Shown here one piece after another: positions 17,127-27,741 of a stretch of DNA of 64,000 nt. The notes below the pieces were generated by a model, which saw only the letters and a list, made by a program, of their open reading frames with translations, was not told the origin of the DNA and did no database searches. Origin of the DNA: Parabacteroides faecis (lineage in GTDB: Bacteria > Bacteroidota > Bacteroidia > Bacteroidales > Tannerellaceae); contig NZ_BMPB01000001.1 in assembly GCF_014647375.1 (NCBI RefSeq), forward strand, positions 372,001-436,000, in the 5' to 3' direction. Position numbers and translations under genes: made by a program. Each line of letters opens with the position of its first letter. The stretch's first letter is position 1.

Positions 17127-17224
17127 ACATATGGGAATAAGGTATAGTATAAATATTCCATAATTATACCCACCCTGAGTACAATTCCTGCTATTGCATC
17201 GTATATTTGCCCTCAACCTTTTTT

Positions 17225-17290
17225 CCTGCCGATAATTATGAGCAAGTCTGCACACAACCTTCGGCAGACCTGCTCATAATTATCGACAGG
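17225..17290. repeat. 27-bp inverted repeat with decayed copies
   Basis: Arms 17225-17251 and 17264-17290 match over 27 bases with two mismatches; the loop is 12 bases. Related words (gacaggcttgcagacaattg, gacaggcaatttcgtcggcag) continue to 17327, so the element looks like a palindromic intergenic repeat with partial extra copies. It sits between the Fic remnant and the HU-like gene. Confidence 0.65.
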
Positions 17291-17384
17291 CTTGCAGACA
17301 ATTGTCGACAGGCAATTTCGTCGGCAGAGAAACGGAAAGACTACGTGTTGTTTTTCAGGCACACAAGTATAAAACAAAATAAAA

Positions 17385-17972
17385 ATGGGAATCAGATTCA
17401 AAATCCACGAAACGCCACGGCCGAAAGGCAGGAAAGGTCCGAAGTTAATCCATGCACGGGCATTATGCGACAGCACGGTAAAAATGGATCATCTGTGTAA
17501 AATGATCTGCTCACGGTCGACGATCTCTTCGGCCGATGTGAAGGCAGTACTCGACTCATTTGTATGGGCGATCGGATTTTCTTTGGAAAGCGGGCAACAT
17601 GTGGAGTTGGAAGAACTGGGACATTTCTCGCCTTCATTGCGTACCCGCCCATCCGTTGACGGGAAGAAAATAACCGTAACGGTAGACAACGTAAACTTCC
17701 GTTGCTCGGAAAAGTTAAAAGAAGAACTGAGAAATGCAGAACTGAAACAAGTCAAAACACCTAAAAAATTAACGTTCGATGAACGCGAAAAGCGAATGTT
17801 GGATTTTCTGGAACGGCACAAACAGATTACAACCCCGGATTATGCCGAGCTAAACGGCTGCTCGCGCTATCGTGCTACCGCTGATCTGAAACTATTCACA
17901 GAAAAAAATGTTTTATCCAAAATAGGAGGCGGCACGCATGTCATGTATGTATTAACTGCTGATAATAAATAA
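17385..17972 (+). CDS. HU-like DNA-binding protein with C-terminal winged helix
   Basis: A 195-residue protein. Residues 1-125 follow the Bacteroidetes HU-HIG type (PF18291 type): ARALCDSTVKMDHLCKMIC, then SADVKAVLDSF..AIGFSLESG, ELGHFSPSLRTRPS and a basic strand pair, i.e. the DNABII fold with an extra N-terminal arm. Residues 133-190 (FDEREKRMLDFLERH..ITTPDYAELNGCSRYRATADLKLF) look like a winged helix. Nucleoid-associated or regulatory role is expected. It ends 11 bases before the M16 protease start and is likely co-transcribed with it. The C-terminal addition is unusual for a short HU protein. Confidence 0.8.
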   Translation: MGIRFKIHETPRPKGRKGPKLIHARALCDSTVKMDHLCKMICSRSTISSADVKAVLDSFVWAIGFSLESGQHVELEELGHFSPSLRTRPSVDGKKITVTVDNVNFRCSEKLKEELRNAELKQVKTPKKLTFDEREKRMLDFLERHKQITTPDYAELNGCSRYRATADLKLFTEKNVLSKIGGGTHVMYVLTADNK

Positions 17973-17983
17973 AATAGGAACAA

Positions 17984-20794
17984 ATGAAACAAAAACGATC
18001 TTTTATCTTTTTCCTGCTGAGCTTCTTCTGCCTTTTCCAACTGGCGGCACAACAGGAACTGCAACCGTTACCTATCGATCCGCAGGTTCGTTACGGTAAA
18101 CTTCCGAATGGTTTGACGTATTATATCCGTCATAATGAGTTACCAAAAGAACGGGCCGATTTCTATATCGCCCAAAACGTCGGTTCCATTCTCGAAGAAG
18201 AAAATCAGCGCGGGCTGGCACATTTCCTGGAACATATGGCATTCGACGGTTCCAAAAACTTCCCGAATAAGGGAATGGACGAATTTACTGAAAGCATCGG
18301 TATGCGTATGGGGGAAAATTTCAATGCTTATACCAGCTTCGATGAAACGGTTTATATGATCATGAATGCCCCGGTGACTCGCGAAAGTGTAGTGGATTCC
18401 TGCCTGCTGATCCTGCATGACTGGTCCGGCTTCATCACGCTTGCCGATTCGGCCATCGAAAAGGAACGTGGTGTGATCCGCGAAGAATGGCGTACCCGGC
18501 AGGATGCACAAATGCGTATCTGGGAACAGCAGTTGCCGAAAATTTATCCGAACAGCCGTTATGCCAACCGCATGCCGATCGGTACGATCGACGTGATCAA
18601 CAATTTCAAGCCGGACGAATTGCGCGCCTATTACCATAAATGGTACCGTCCCGACCTGCAGGGTATCATCATTGTTGGAGATATAGATGTCGACAAGGTG
18701 GAAGCCGCTGTAAAAAGAATATTTGCCGATATCCCCGCTCCTGTAAACCCCGCTCCGCGTACCATGTTCGAGGTTCCTGACAACGATATGCCGCTGATCT
18801 CCGTTGCGACAGACAAAGAGGCATCGAACACGATCCTCTCTATTTCATATAAACATGAAAAAATGCCGCAGGATATGTACGGAACGATTGCCGGACTGGT
18901 GAAAGATTATATCCAGAACATAGCGGCAACGATAATGAACGAACGCTTCAACGAAATGGTGCAGAAAGCCAATCCGCCGTTTGTTGCGGCCCAGGCTTCA
19001 GACGGTGATTTCATGGTTTCCAAGACAAAAGGTGCCTGGACTGTTGCTGCCCTGGTAAAAGATAACGAGGTCGACTCGGCCATGAATGCTTTGGTAACAG
19101 AGACAGAGCGGGTAAAACGTTTCGGCTTCACTCCTTCAGAGTATGACCGCGCCCGTATCAACGTACTGAAAGACTACGAATCGCTCTACAATGACCGCGA
19201 CAAACAGCGTAACAGCACTTTCACCAATGAATATGTCCGCCACTTTACCGAAGGAGGATATATTCCCGGCATCGAAGCCGAATATGCATTGATCAACCAG
19301 GTTGCACAGGCTGTTCCGGTCGAACAGATCAACAAATATATACAGGATATGATCGGTGACAGAAATATCGTTATCAGCCTGACCGGTCCGGAAAAAGAAG
19401 GTATCCCCCTTCCTACAGAAGAAGAATTGCTCCGCGATTTTATGAAGGCGCAACGCATTCCTGTAGAAGCCTATAAGGAAACAGTCTCCAACGAACCGCT
19501 GATCGCTGAACTCCCTGCTCCGGGTAAGATCACGGAGACAAAGGAAGACCCGCTGTTCGGTGCCACGATCCTGACATTGGGTAACGGTATCAAAGTGGTA
19601 TTAAAACACACTGACTTCAAGAAGGATGAGATCCAAATGACGGCAACCAGCCCGGGAGGAAGTACTTTGTTCGGGAATAAGGACATCGACAACCTGAAAG
19701 TGTTCAACGACGTGATCGGCCTGGGTGGTCTGGGTAACTTCTCTGCGACCGACCTGAGCAAGATGCTGGCAGGTAAGAAAGTATCCTGTTCCACTTCGTT
19801 GGGAATGGATAGTGAGAACGTAAACGGTTCGTCCACTCCTGCCGACCTGAAAACGTTATTCGAACTGATTTATCTCAACTTCACGGCTCCACGCATGGAT
19901 GAAGAGGCATATACTTCTTTTGAAAACCGCATGAAGGCACAGTTGAAGAATCTGGAACTAAACCCAATGGTCGCTTTCAGTGATTCGTTGACTAAAGCGA
20001 TTTACGATAATAATCCGCGTGCCATGCGTATCGACGCTGCCGATTTCAAGAATATCAGTTATCCGCGTATCATGGAGATGTATAAAGAACGTTTCGGCGA
20101 TGCTTCCGGTTTCGTTTTCACTTTTGTAGGGAATATCAACATAGACAGCATCCGCCCGTTGGCTGAACAATATTTGGCAACCCTTCCGGCAAACGGAAAG
20201 ATCGAACAGGGTAACCCGAAAGAAGTACCTCCCATCCGCAAAGGCGATTACGTAAACCGTTTCAAACGCCCGATGGAAACCCCGAAAGCATCCGTCGTGA
20301 ATCTCTATTCCGGACAGATGGATTACAATCTGGAAAATATCCTTACGGCAACCATGTTGAAACAGGTTCTCGACTTGGTATATACAGAAAAAGTACGTGA
20401 AGACGAAGGTGGTACTTACGGTGTGCAGACTTCCGCCCGCATCTCTTCCTTCCCCAAAGGACAGACATTCCTGCAGGCTTATTTCGATACCGACCCGGAC
20501 AAACGCGAAAAGATGAACACGATCGTCCGCAACGAGCTGAAACGTATTTCCGACATTGGCCCAACTCCTGAATATTTCAAGAAAACACAGGACAACATCC
20601 TGAAACGTCATGCTGAAAACCTGCAGGAAAATGGTTACTGGCTGAATACGCTGGATAATTATTATTACAAAGGATTCGACGGGGAAACAAAATATGTTGA
20701 AACGGTCAACAGTATCACTCCTGCCAAAATACAGGCCTTCGCTAAGAAACTACTTGGCCAGGGAAATAGTATCGAGGTGGTGATGGAGCCGTAA
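17984..20794 (+). CDS. M16 family zinc metalloprotease
   Basis: A 936-residue periplasmic insulinase-type protease (PqqL-like) with a signal peptide ending QLAAQ. The inverted zinc motif HFLEH is at 80-84 (H80, E83 as base, H84) with the third ligand E161 in IEKERGVIREEW. A second, inactive M16 half occupies about 510-936, giving the expected two-lobe clamp architecture. Expected to degrade unfolded peptides in the periplasm. Translation is probably coupled to the HU-like gene 11 bases upstream. A strong palindromic terminator follows at 20929. GC content rises sharply here compared with the island to the left. Confidence 0.92.
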   Translation: MKQKRSFIFFLLSFFCLFQLAAQQELQPLPIDPQVRYGKLPNGLTYYIRHNELPKERADFYIAQNVGSILEEENQRGLAHFLEHMAFDGSKNFPNKGMDEFTESIGMRMGENFNAYTSFDETVYMIMNAPVTRESVVDSCLLILHDWSGFITLADSAIEKERGVIREEWRTRQDAQMRIWEQQLPKIYPNSRYANRMPIGTIDVINNFKPDELRAYYHKWYRPDLQGIIIVGDIDVDKVEAAVKRIFADIPAPVNPAPRTMFEVPDNDMPLISVATDKEASNTILSISYKHEKMPQDMYGTIAGLVKDYIQNIAATIMNERFNEMVQKANPPFVAAQASDGDFMVSKTKGAWTVAALVKDNEVDSAMNALVTETERVKRFGFTPSEYDRARINVLKDYESLYNDRDKQRNSTFTNEYVRHFTEGGYIPGIEAEYALINQVAQAVPVEQINKYIQDMIGDRNIVISLTGPEKEGIPLPTEEELLRDFMKAQRIPVEAYKETVSNEPLIAELPAPGKITETKEDPLFGATILTLGNGIKVVLKHTDFKKDEIQMTATSPGGSTLFGNKDIDNLKVFNDVIGLGGLGNFSATDLSKMLAGKKVSCSTSLGMDSENVNGSSTPADLKTLFELIYLNFTAPRMDEEAYTSFENRMKAQLKNLELNPMVAFSDSLTKAIYDNNPRAMRIDAADFKNISYPRIMEMYKERFGDASGFVFTFVGNINIDSIRPLAEQYLATLPANGKIEQGNPKEVPPIRKGDYVNRFKRPMETPKASVVNLYSGQMDYNLENILTATMLKQVLDLVYTEKVREDEGGTYGVQTSARISSFPKGQTFLQAYFDTDPDKREKMNTIVRNELKRISDIGPTPEYFKKTQDNILKRHAENLQENGYWLNTLDNYYYKGFDGETKYVETVNSITPAKIQAFAKKLLGQGNSIEVVMEP

Positions 20795-20818
20795 GACTAT
20801 AATAACGAGTGCATAAAA

Positions 20819-22701
<1,883 letters not shown>

Positions 22702-22830
22702 AAACGGCTCAGAAAGCCTCCTTTACCTACTATTGAAACTTACTTTTTTCGAACAACCACACATACATAACCAATTAATAATAAACAATATACAATTTAA
22801 CCGAGTTTACTTCTCCCGCTTACCAGGCTA

Positions 22831-22860
22831 TTGAGACTTACAGATTGCACTTTACTTTTG
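22831..22860 (+). promoter_or_regulatory. Promoter of the beta-glucan-type PUL
   Basis: TTG (22831-22833) and TACTTTTG (22853-22860) are separated by 19 bases; the SusC ATG is 48 bases further on. Upstream, the words ctattgaaacttac (near 22730) and ctattgagacttac (near 22828) form an imperfect direct repeat about 98 bases apart, the second overlapping the -33 element, a possible regulator site. Confidence 0.65.
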
Positions 22861-22908
22861 CAAGTACAAAAAGTGTAAAAACAATTAGTATGTTAACTTT
22901 AAAAATGT

Positions 22909-25900
22909 ATGTATCGTATGAAAGACATTTTAGCAAAAAGGAGGCATTATAAAGGGATCATTCCTTTATTCCTATGCCTGTTATTATTCCCAGTATTTGT
23001 GTTTGCCCAAAAAGTGACTGTCAACGGACAGGTAAAAGATCACCTGGGAGAACCGGTCATCGGTGCGAATATCGCGATAAAAGGTACTACGACCGGAGCC
23101 ATAACGGATCTGGACGGTATGTTCAGTATTCCTGATGTAGAAGTAGGTGCCACGGTGGATATCTCTTTTATCGGTTATTTATCCCAGTCTGTAAAGGTGT
23201 CGGGAAATGCTCCTATATTCATTACATTGGTAGAAGACAACCAGGCACTGGATGAAGTGGTCGTTATCGGCTACGGAGTTCAGAAGAAGAGTGTGGTAAC
23301 GGCTTCCATCGCCCGCGTTTCTGCCGACGACCTGAGTTCAACTGCTCCTGTACGTGTGGATAATGCACTGAAAGGTCTGGCTTCGGGGGTACAGGTAACG
23401 ACTACCAACGGTCAACCGGGAGCAGCAGCCAAGATACGCATCCGCGGTACAGGTACTATCAATAATTCCGATCCGCTCTATATCGTAGACGGGATGGCTA
23501 TCGACGGCGGGATCGATTATCTGAACCCGAATGATATCGCCTCTATCGAAGTATTGAAAGACGCAGCTTCAGGTGCTGTGTATGGTGCACGTGCCGCCAA
23601 TGGCGTCGTTCTTGTAACGACAAAAAGTGGTAAAGAAGGGAAGGTAAGAGTCACTTATGACTTTTCTTTCGGCTGGCAGCGTCCCTGGAAAGAACGCGAT
23701 ATGCTGAATGCCACTCAATATGCGACCCTGATGAACGAAGCCAGCAACTATGCAGGCGAAGGCGATATGTACCAGAATCCGTCGCAATACGGTATCGGAA
23801 CCAATTGGCAGAAAGAAACGTTCAACTACAACGCTCCGGTACAGAACCACCAGGTAAGCGTAAGCGGTGCCAGTGAAAAGGTCAATTATTTTCTTTCACT
23901 CGGTTATTATAACCAGGAAGGTATCGTAGGCGGCGATTACGACCGTTCCAACTACAAACGTATGACCATGCGTACCAATTCGACCTACACCTTATTCGAC
24001 GAAAGCAAGACACGCAGCTGGCTGAATAAAATAGTGATCGGTGTGAATGCCGCTTATTCCCGTATCAACAATACGACCATCGAGACGAACTCGCTGACAG
24101 GTTCCGCGTTGGGTAACGCGATGTTCCTTTCTCCTATCATGGGGGTATATGCCGATGACGAGAGTGCACTGTATAATCAGTATGCGGACGAAATCAAACA
24201 ATATGGCGACCTGGTGAGAGATAAGAAAACCGGACGCCTGGTAACCATTCCAAGCAAAGATTTCAATGAGATAAGCAATCCGCTCGGATATCTGTCCCTG
24301 CCAGGAGAAAAATTCAATTCAGACAAGTTCGTAGCCAATTTCTTCGCCGAACTGACACTTTGGGATAATCTGAAATTCAAAACATCCTACGGGACCGACC
24401 TGGCATTCTGGGGAACCGACGGATGGAGCAAACCGTATTACCTGGCAGTAAACAGCCATAACGACAAATCGAAAGTATGGTCGGAAATGAACCGCGGCTG
24501 CACCTGGCAGCTGGAAAATATCCTGACGTACGACAAGACATTCGGCGCTCATTCATTCTCAGTCGTACTGGGACAATCGGCAAAGAAATATACCGGCCGT
24601 AAAATAGGCGGCAGCGCATACGACATGATTGCGGAACTGGAAGATAAAGCGAATCTCGACTTTACAAGCGGCCTGGCATCCGACGGTAAACGCGATGTAT
24701 ACGGCGGTATGTTCGATCCTTCCACACTGGCTTCTTACTTCGGCCGTATCAGCTACAATTACAATGAACGCTATATGCTGCAATTCACGGTACGCCGTGA
24801 CGGTTCGTCCAATTTCGGACCGAACAATAAATGGGCTACTTTCCCTTCCGTTTCCCTGGGATGGAATATCACCAACGAATCTTTCATGGCAGAACGCCCG
24901 GACTGGCTGACCAGTACGAAACTCCGCCTGTCATGGGGTAAGAACGGTAACGAGAATATCGGAGCATTCCGCTATACAGCGAACGTGGCAACCGGCAACA
25001 ACTATGTATTCGGTGACGGATCAGGCCAGCAGATTATTATGGGTAGCAAACCGTCGGGCACTCCGAATGCCGACCTGAGATGGGAAGAGTCAGAACAATA
25101 CGATGCAGGTCTTGACTTCGGATTCCTGAATAATTCACTGACAATCAGTGCCGATTATTTCAATAAGAGAACAAACGGCATGTTGAAGGAAATGAGTATC
25201 CCTTCTTACCTGGGTGAATCCAAACCCTGGGGTAACGTAGGCTCTATGGAAAATTCGGGCGTTGAAGTGGACCTGGGATATAAATTCAATACAGGCGACT
25301 GGAACTTCAAAGTAGGTGGTAACATCAGTTACCTGAAAAACAAACTGATCAACTTAGGAAACTCCGACGGTTTCGAAATGAAAGACAACGTACACCAGTT
25401 GGGTAATGTCAGCCGCGCAGAAAACGGGGAAGTCTATCCGTTCTTCTACGGTTACAAAACAGCCGGTATCTTCCAGAACCAGGCACAGATCGATGCCTAC
25501 GTGAACAACAAAGGTGAGAAACTGCAACCGAATGCCGAACCCGGTGATGTAATTTTCATAGATACGAACAAAGACGGTGCGATCAGCGATACGGACCGTA
25601 CGAAGATAGGTAAAGGTACTCCCGACTGGACATACGGCCTCAACTTCCAGGCTTCCTGGAAAGACATCGATTTCAGCATGCTGATCGCCGGTTCTATCGG
25701 TAACGATATATTCGATGCCACCCGCCGTATCGACTTGAGATATGTCAACCTGTCTGGCGAGATGATGGATCGCTGGCATGGAGAAGGAACTTCCAATACA
25801 GTTCCCCGCTTCACCTGGGCAAACAACAATGACAACTACCGTGTATCGGACCTGTATATCAAGAACGGTTCATACATGCGTCTGAAAAATATCCAGTTAG

Positions 25901-26100
25901 GTTATACCTTACCGAAAGACCTGACTTCAAAGGCATTCATATCCAGCCTGCGCATTTATGTAGCGGCAGAGAACCTGCTTACACTGACGGGATACAAGGG
26001 ATTCGATCCTGAAATTTCCTACGACGCTTCTGCCGGTATCGACCGTGGAATCTACCCGCAGGCACGTACATTCACCGTTGGTTTGAACCTTAATTTCTAA
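22909..26100 (+). CDS. SusC-like TonB-dependent transporter
   Basis: A 1063-residue outer-membrane transporter. Signal peptide ends VFVFAQ; a carboxypeptidase-regulatory-like domain (VNGQVKDHLGEPVIGANI..GTTTGAITDLDG) at about 38-115; a TonB box-like LDEVVVIGYG; a plug domain containing RGTGTINNSDPLYIVDG; and a C-terminal beta-barrel ending TVGLNLNF with the terminal Phe needed for barrel assembly. With SusD it captures and imports oligosaccharides. The ATG at 22909 or the next in-frame one at 22918 both give a functional signal. It is the first structural gene of the operon. Confidence 0.95.
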   Translation: MYRMKDILAKRRHYKGIIPLFLCLLLFPVFVFAQKVTVNGQVKDHLGEPVIGANIAIKGTTTGAITDLDGMFSIPDVEVGATVDISFIGYLSQSVKVSGNAPIFITLVEDNQALDEVVVIGYGVQKKSVVTASIARVSADDLSSTAPVRVDNALKGLASGVQVTTTNGQPGAAAKIRIRGTGTINNSDPLYIVDGMAIDGGIDYLNPNDIASIEVLKDAASGAVYGARAANGVVLVTTKSGKEGKVRVTYDFSFGWQRPWKERDMLNATQYATLMNEASNYAGEGDMYQNPSQYGIGTNWQKETFNYNAPVQNHQVSVSGASEKVNYFLSLGYYNQEGIVGGDYDRSNYKRMTMRTNSTYTLFDESKTRSWLNKIVIGVNAAYSRINNTTIETNSLTGSALGNAMFLSPIMGVYADDESALYNQYADEIKQYGDLVRDKKTGRLVTIPSKDFNEISNPLGYLSLPGEKFNSDKFVANFFAELTLWDNLKFKTSYGTDLAFWGTDGWSKPYYLAVNSHNDKSKVWSEMNRGCTWQLENILTYDKTFGAHSFSVVLGQSAKKYTGRKIGGSAYDMIAELEDKANLDFTSGLASDGKRDVYGGMFDPSTLASYFGRISYNYNERYMLQFTVRRDGSSNFGPNNKWATFPSVSLGWNITNESFMAERPDWLTSTKLRLSWGKNGNENIGAFRYTANVATGNNYVFGDGSGQQIIMGSKPSGTPNADLRWEESEQYDAGLDFGFLNNSLTISADYFNKRTNGMLKEMSIPSYLGESKPWGNVGSMENSGVEVDLGYKFNTGDWNFKVGGNISYLKNKLINLGNSDGFEMKDNVHQLGNVSRAENGEVYPFFYGYKTAGIFQNQAQIDAYVNNKGEKLQPNAEPGDVIFIDTNKDGAISDTDRTKIGKGTPDWTYGLNFQASWKDIDFSMLIAGSIGNDIFDATRRIDLRYVNLSGEMMDRWHGEGTSNTVPRFTWANNNDNYRVSDLYIKNGSYMRLKNIQLGYTLPKDLTSKAFISSLRIYVAAENLLTLTGYKGFDPEISYDASAGIDRGIYPQARTFTVGLNLNF

Positions 26101-26119
26101 CATTAAAAAGACAAGACAA

Positions 26120-27685
26120 ATGAAAAAGATAATAACGATTTCTTGTGTAGCTCTCACCCTGTTCGGAGCTACCTCATGCGGAGATGATTTCTTATCCGTT
26201 GATCCTTCCAGCAGTGTACCTATCGACGGATATTACAATACGGAAAGCCGTATCATGGAGGCGGTGACCGCTGCTTACGATCCGTTGCAATGGTATGACT
26301 ACTTCTCAGGCTGGGCACCTCTAAGCCTGGTATACGATTGCATGAGCGACGATGTTTACGTAGGTGGCGGCAGCACCAGCGACCAGGGTGAGATCCATCT
26401 GATCTCACAATACCTGTCGGACCCGATCAAGACGATCAGCGGTGCATGGACTACCAGCTATTCGGGTATCAACCGTTCAAACCTTGTGATTGCCGATGTC
26501 GAAGCTTCGGATATGTCCGATACGGATAAGAAAAAACTGATCGCAGAAGCCCGCGTACTGCGTGCCTGGTATTATTCTGTCCTGTGGAAATTATGGGGAA
26601 ATGTTCCTTATTATGATGTGAACCTGATTTTCCCGTATATCGCAGAGCAGAAAACAGCGAAAGAAATGTACGACCTGGTGGAAGCAGATCTGGCTGAAGT
26701 ACTCGACAGCAAAGTGCTTCCGATGAAACAACCGGCCGAATGGGCAGGACGTGTCACACAGGCTATGGCTTCGATGGTATATGCAGAATATGTGATGTAC
26801 CAGCAGGATGAAAGTAAGTATGCAAAAACATTGGGATATATGAAAGATATCATTTCTTCCGGCGAATATTCCCTGCAGCCGTTCGAAAATCTCTGGGAAA
26901 CAGAGTTCGAATGGAATAACGAGACGATCTTCGACATCAATTATATAGCCAAAGGCGGTAAAAGAACCTGGGGCGATGCCAACTTTACCGGAGGCACCGT
27001 AGTCCCTGCCATGATCGGTATCGACGGACTGAGCGGCAGTCCCGACTATGTTAGCGGCTGGGGATTTGAAGCAGTGGCCAAAGAGGCTTACGATGCCTAC
27101 GAGGAAAATGACAAACGCCGTGACACCGGTATTCTGAATATGGATAAATATATAGCAGACAATGCGGCAAAAGGGATAACAGTTACTTACGGAGGCCGTT
27201 ATCAGAACACGGGATTGTTCCTTCGTAAATACCTGGGACGCATTGGGGGCAATGCCGGTTGTGTAGGTGATCCCGACCTGAACTGGGATAACAATCTCCG
27301 TATCTACCGTTACGCGGAAACATTACTGAACGCAGCCGAACTGGCAACACGCACCAACGATACAGGTTCTGCCAAAAGCTACCTGAACCAGGTCCGTGAA
27401 CGTGCCGGAGTAGCTTCGATCGATCCGACACTGGATAATATCCTACAGGAACGCCGCCGCGAGTTCGTCGGTGAAGGCAAACGCTATTTCGACCTGGTCC
27501 GTTTCGGCAAAGCGGAAGAAGTTTTAAAGCCCAAAGGCGGAAAAGTACTGGATAAGAAAGGCGGATCGTACGTGAAAGACGGTATCCCCGAACGCGTTCA
27601 ATGGACGATAAACAAGAAATATCTTCCCATCCCGCAGAGTGAAATAGAAGCGGCCAAAGGGACTATCGTTCAAAATCCGTATTAA
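26120..27685 (+). CDS. SusD/RagB-like glycan-binding lipoprotein
   Basis: A 521-residue surface lipoprotein with lipobox TSCGDD, the lid of the SusC transporter. Seen: N-terminal DDFLSVDPSSSVPIDGYY, TPR-like helices including AEARVLRAWYYSVLWKLWGNVPYYD, and the C-terminal signature ILQERRREFVGEGKRYFDLVRFGKAEE ending in PIPQSEIEAAKGTIVQNPY. It lies 19 bases after SusC. The ligand cannot be told from sequence; neighbouring GH3 and GH5 enzymes suggest a beta-glucan. Confidence 0.95.
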   Translation: MKKIITISCVALTLFGATSCGDDFLSVDPSSSVPIDGYYNTESRIMEAVTAAYDPLQWYDYFSGWAPLSLVYDCMSDDVYVGGGSTSDQGEIHLISQYLSDPIKTISGAWTTSYSGINRSNLVIADVEASDMSDTDKKKLIAEARVLRAWYYSVLWKLWGNVPYYDVNLIFPYIAEQKTAKEMYDLVEADLAEVLDSKVLPMKQPAEWAGRVTQAMASMVYAEYVMYQQDESKYAKTLGYMKDIISSGEYSLQPFENLWETEFEWNNETIFDINYIAKGGKRTWGDANFTGGTVVPAMIGIDGLSGSPDYVSGWGFEAVAKEAYDAYEENDKRRDTGILNMDKYIADNAAKGITVTYGGRYQNTGLFLRKYLGRIGGNAGCVGDPDLNWDNNLRIYRYAETLLNAAELATRTNDTGSAKSYLNQVRERAGVASIDPTLDNILQERRREFVGEGKRYFDLVRFGKAEEVLKPKGGKVLDKKGGSYVKDGIPERVQWTINKKYLPIPQSEIEAAKGTIVQNPY

Positions 27686-27698
27686 CAGTTACCATGTA

Positions 27699-27720
27699 GG
27701 GGCGGCGTTTATCCGCCCTT
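27699..27720 (+). promoter_or_regulatory. GC-rich hairpin between SusD and GH3
   Basis: Arms gggcgg (27700-27705) and ccgccc (27713-27718) with a 7-base loop and tt after. It could lower expression of the enzymes relative to SusCD or stabilise the SusCD mRNA end. It also resembles intergenic GC-rich palindromic repeats. Confidence 0.4.
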
Positions 27721-27741
27721 TACAACAATAATATAACAACC

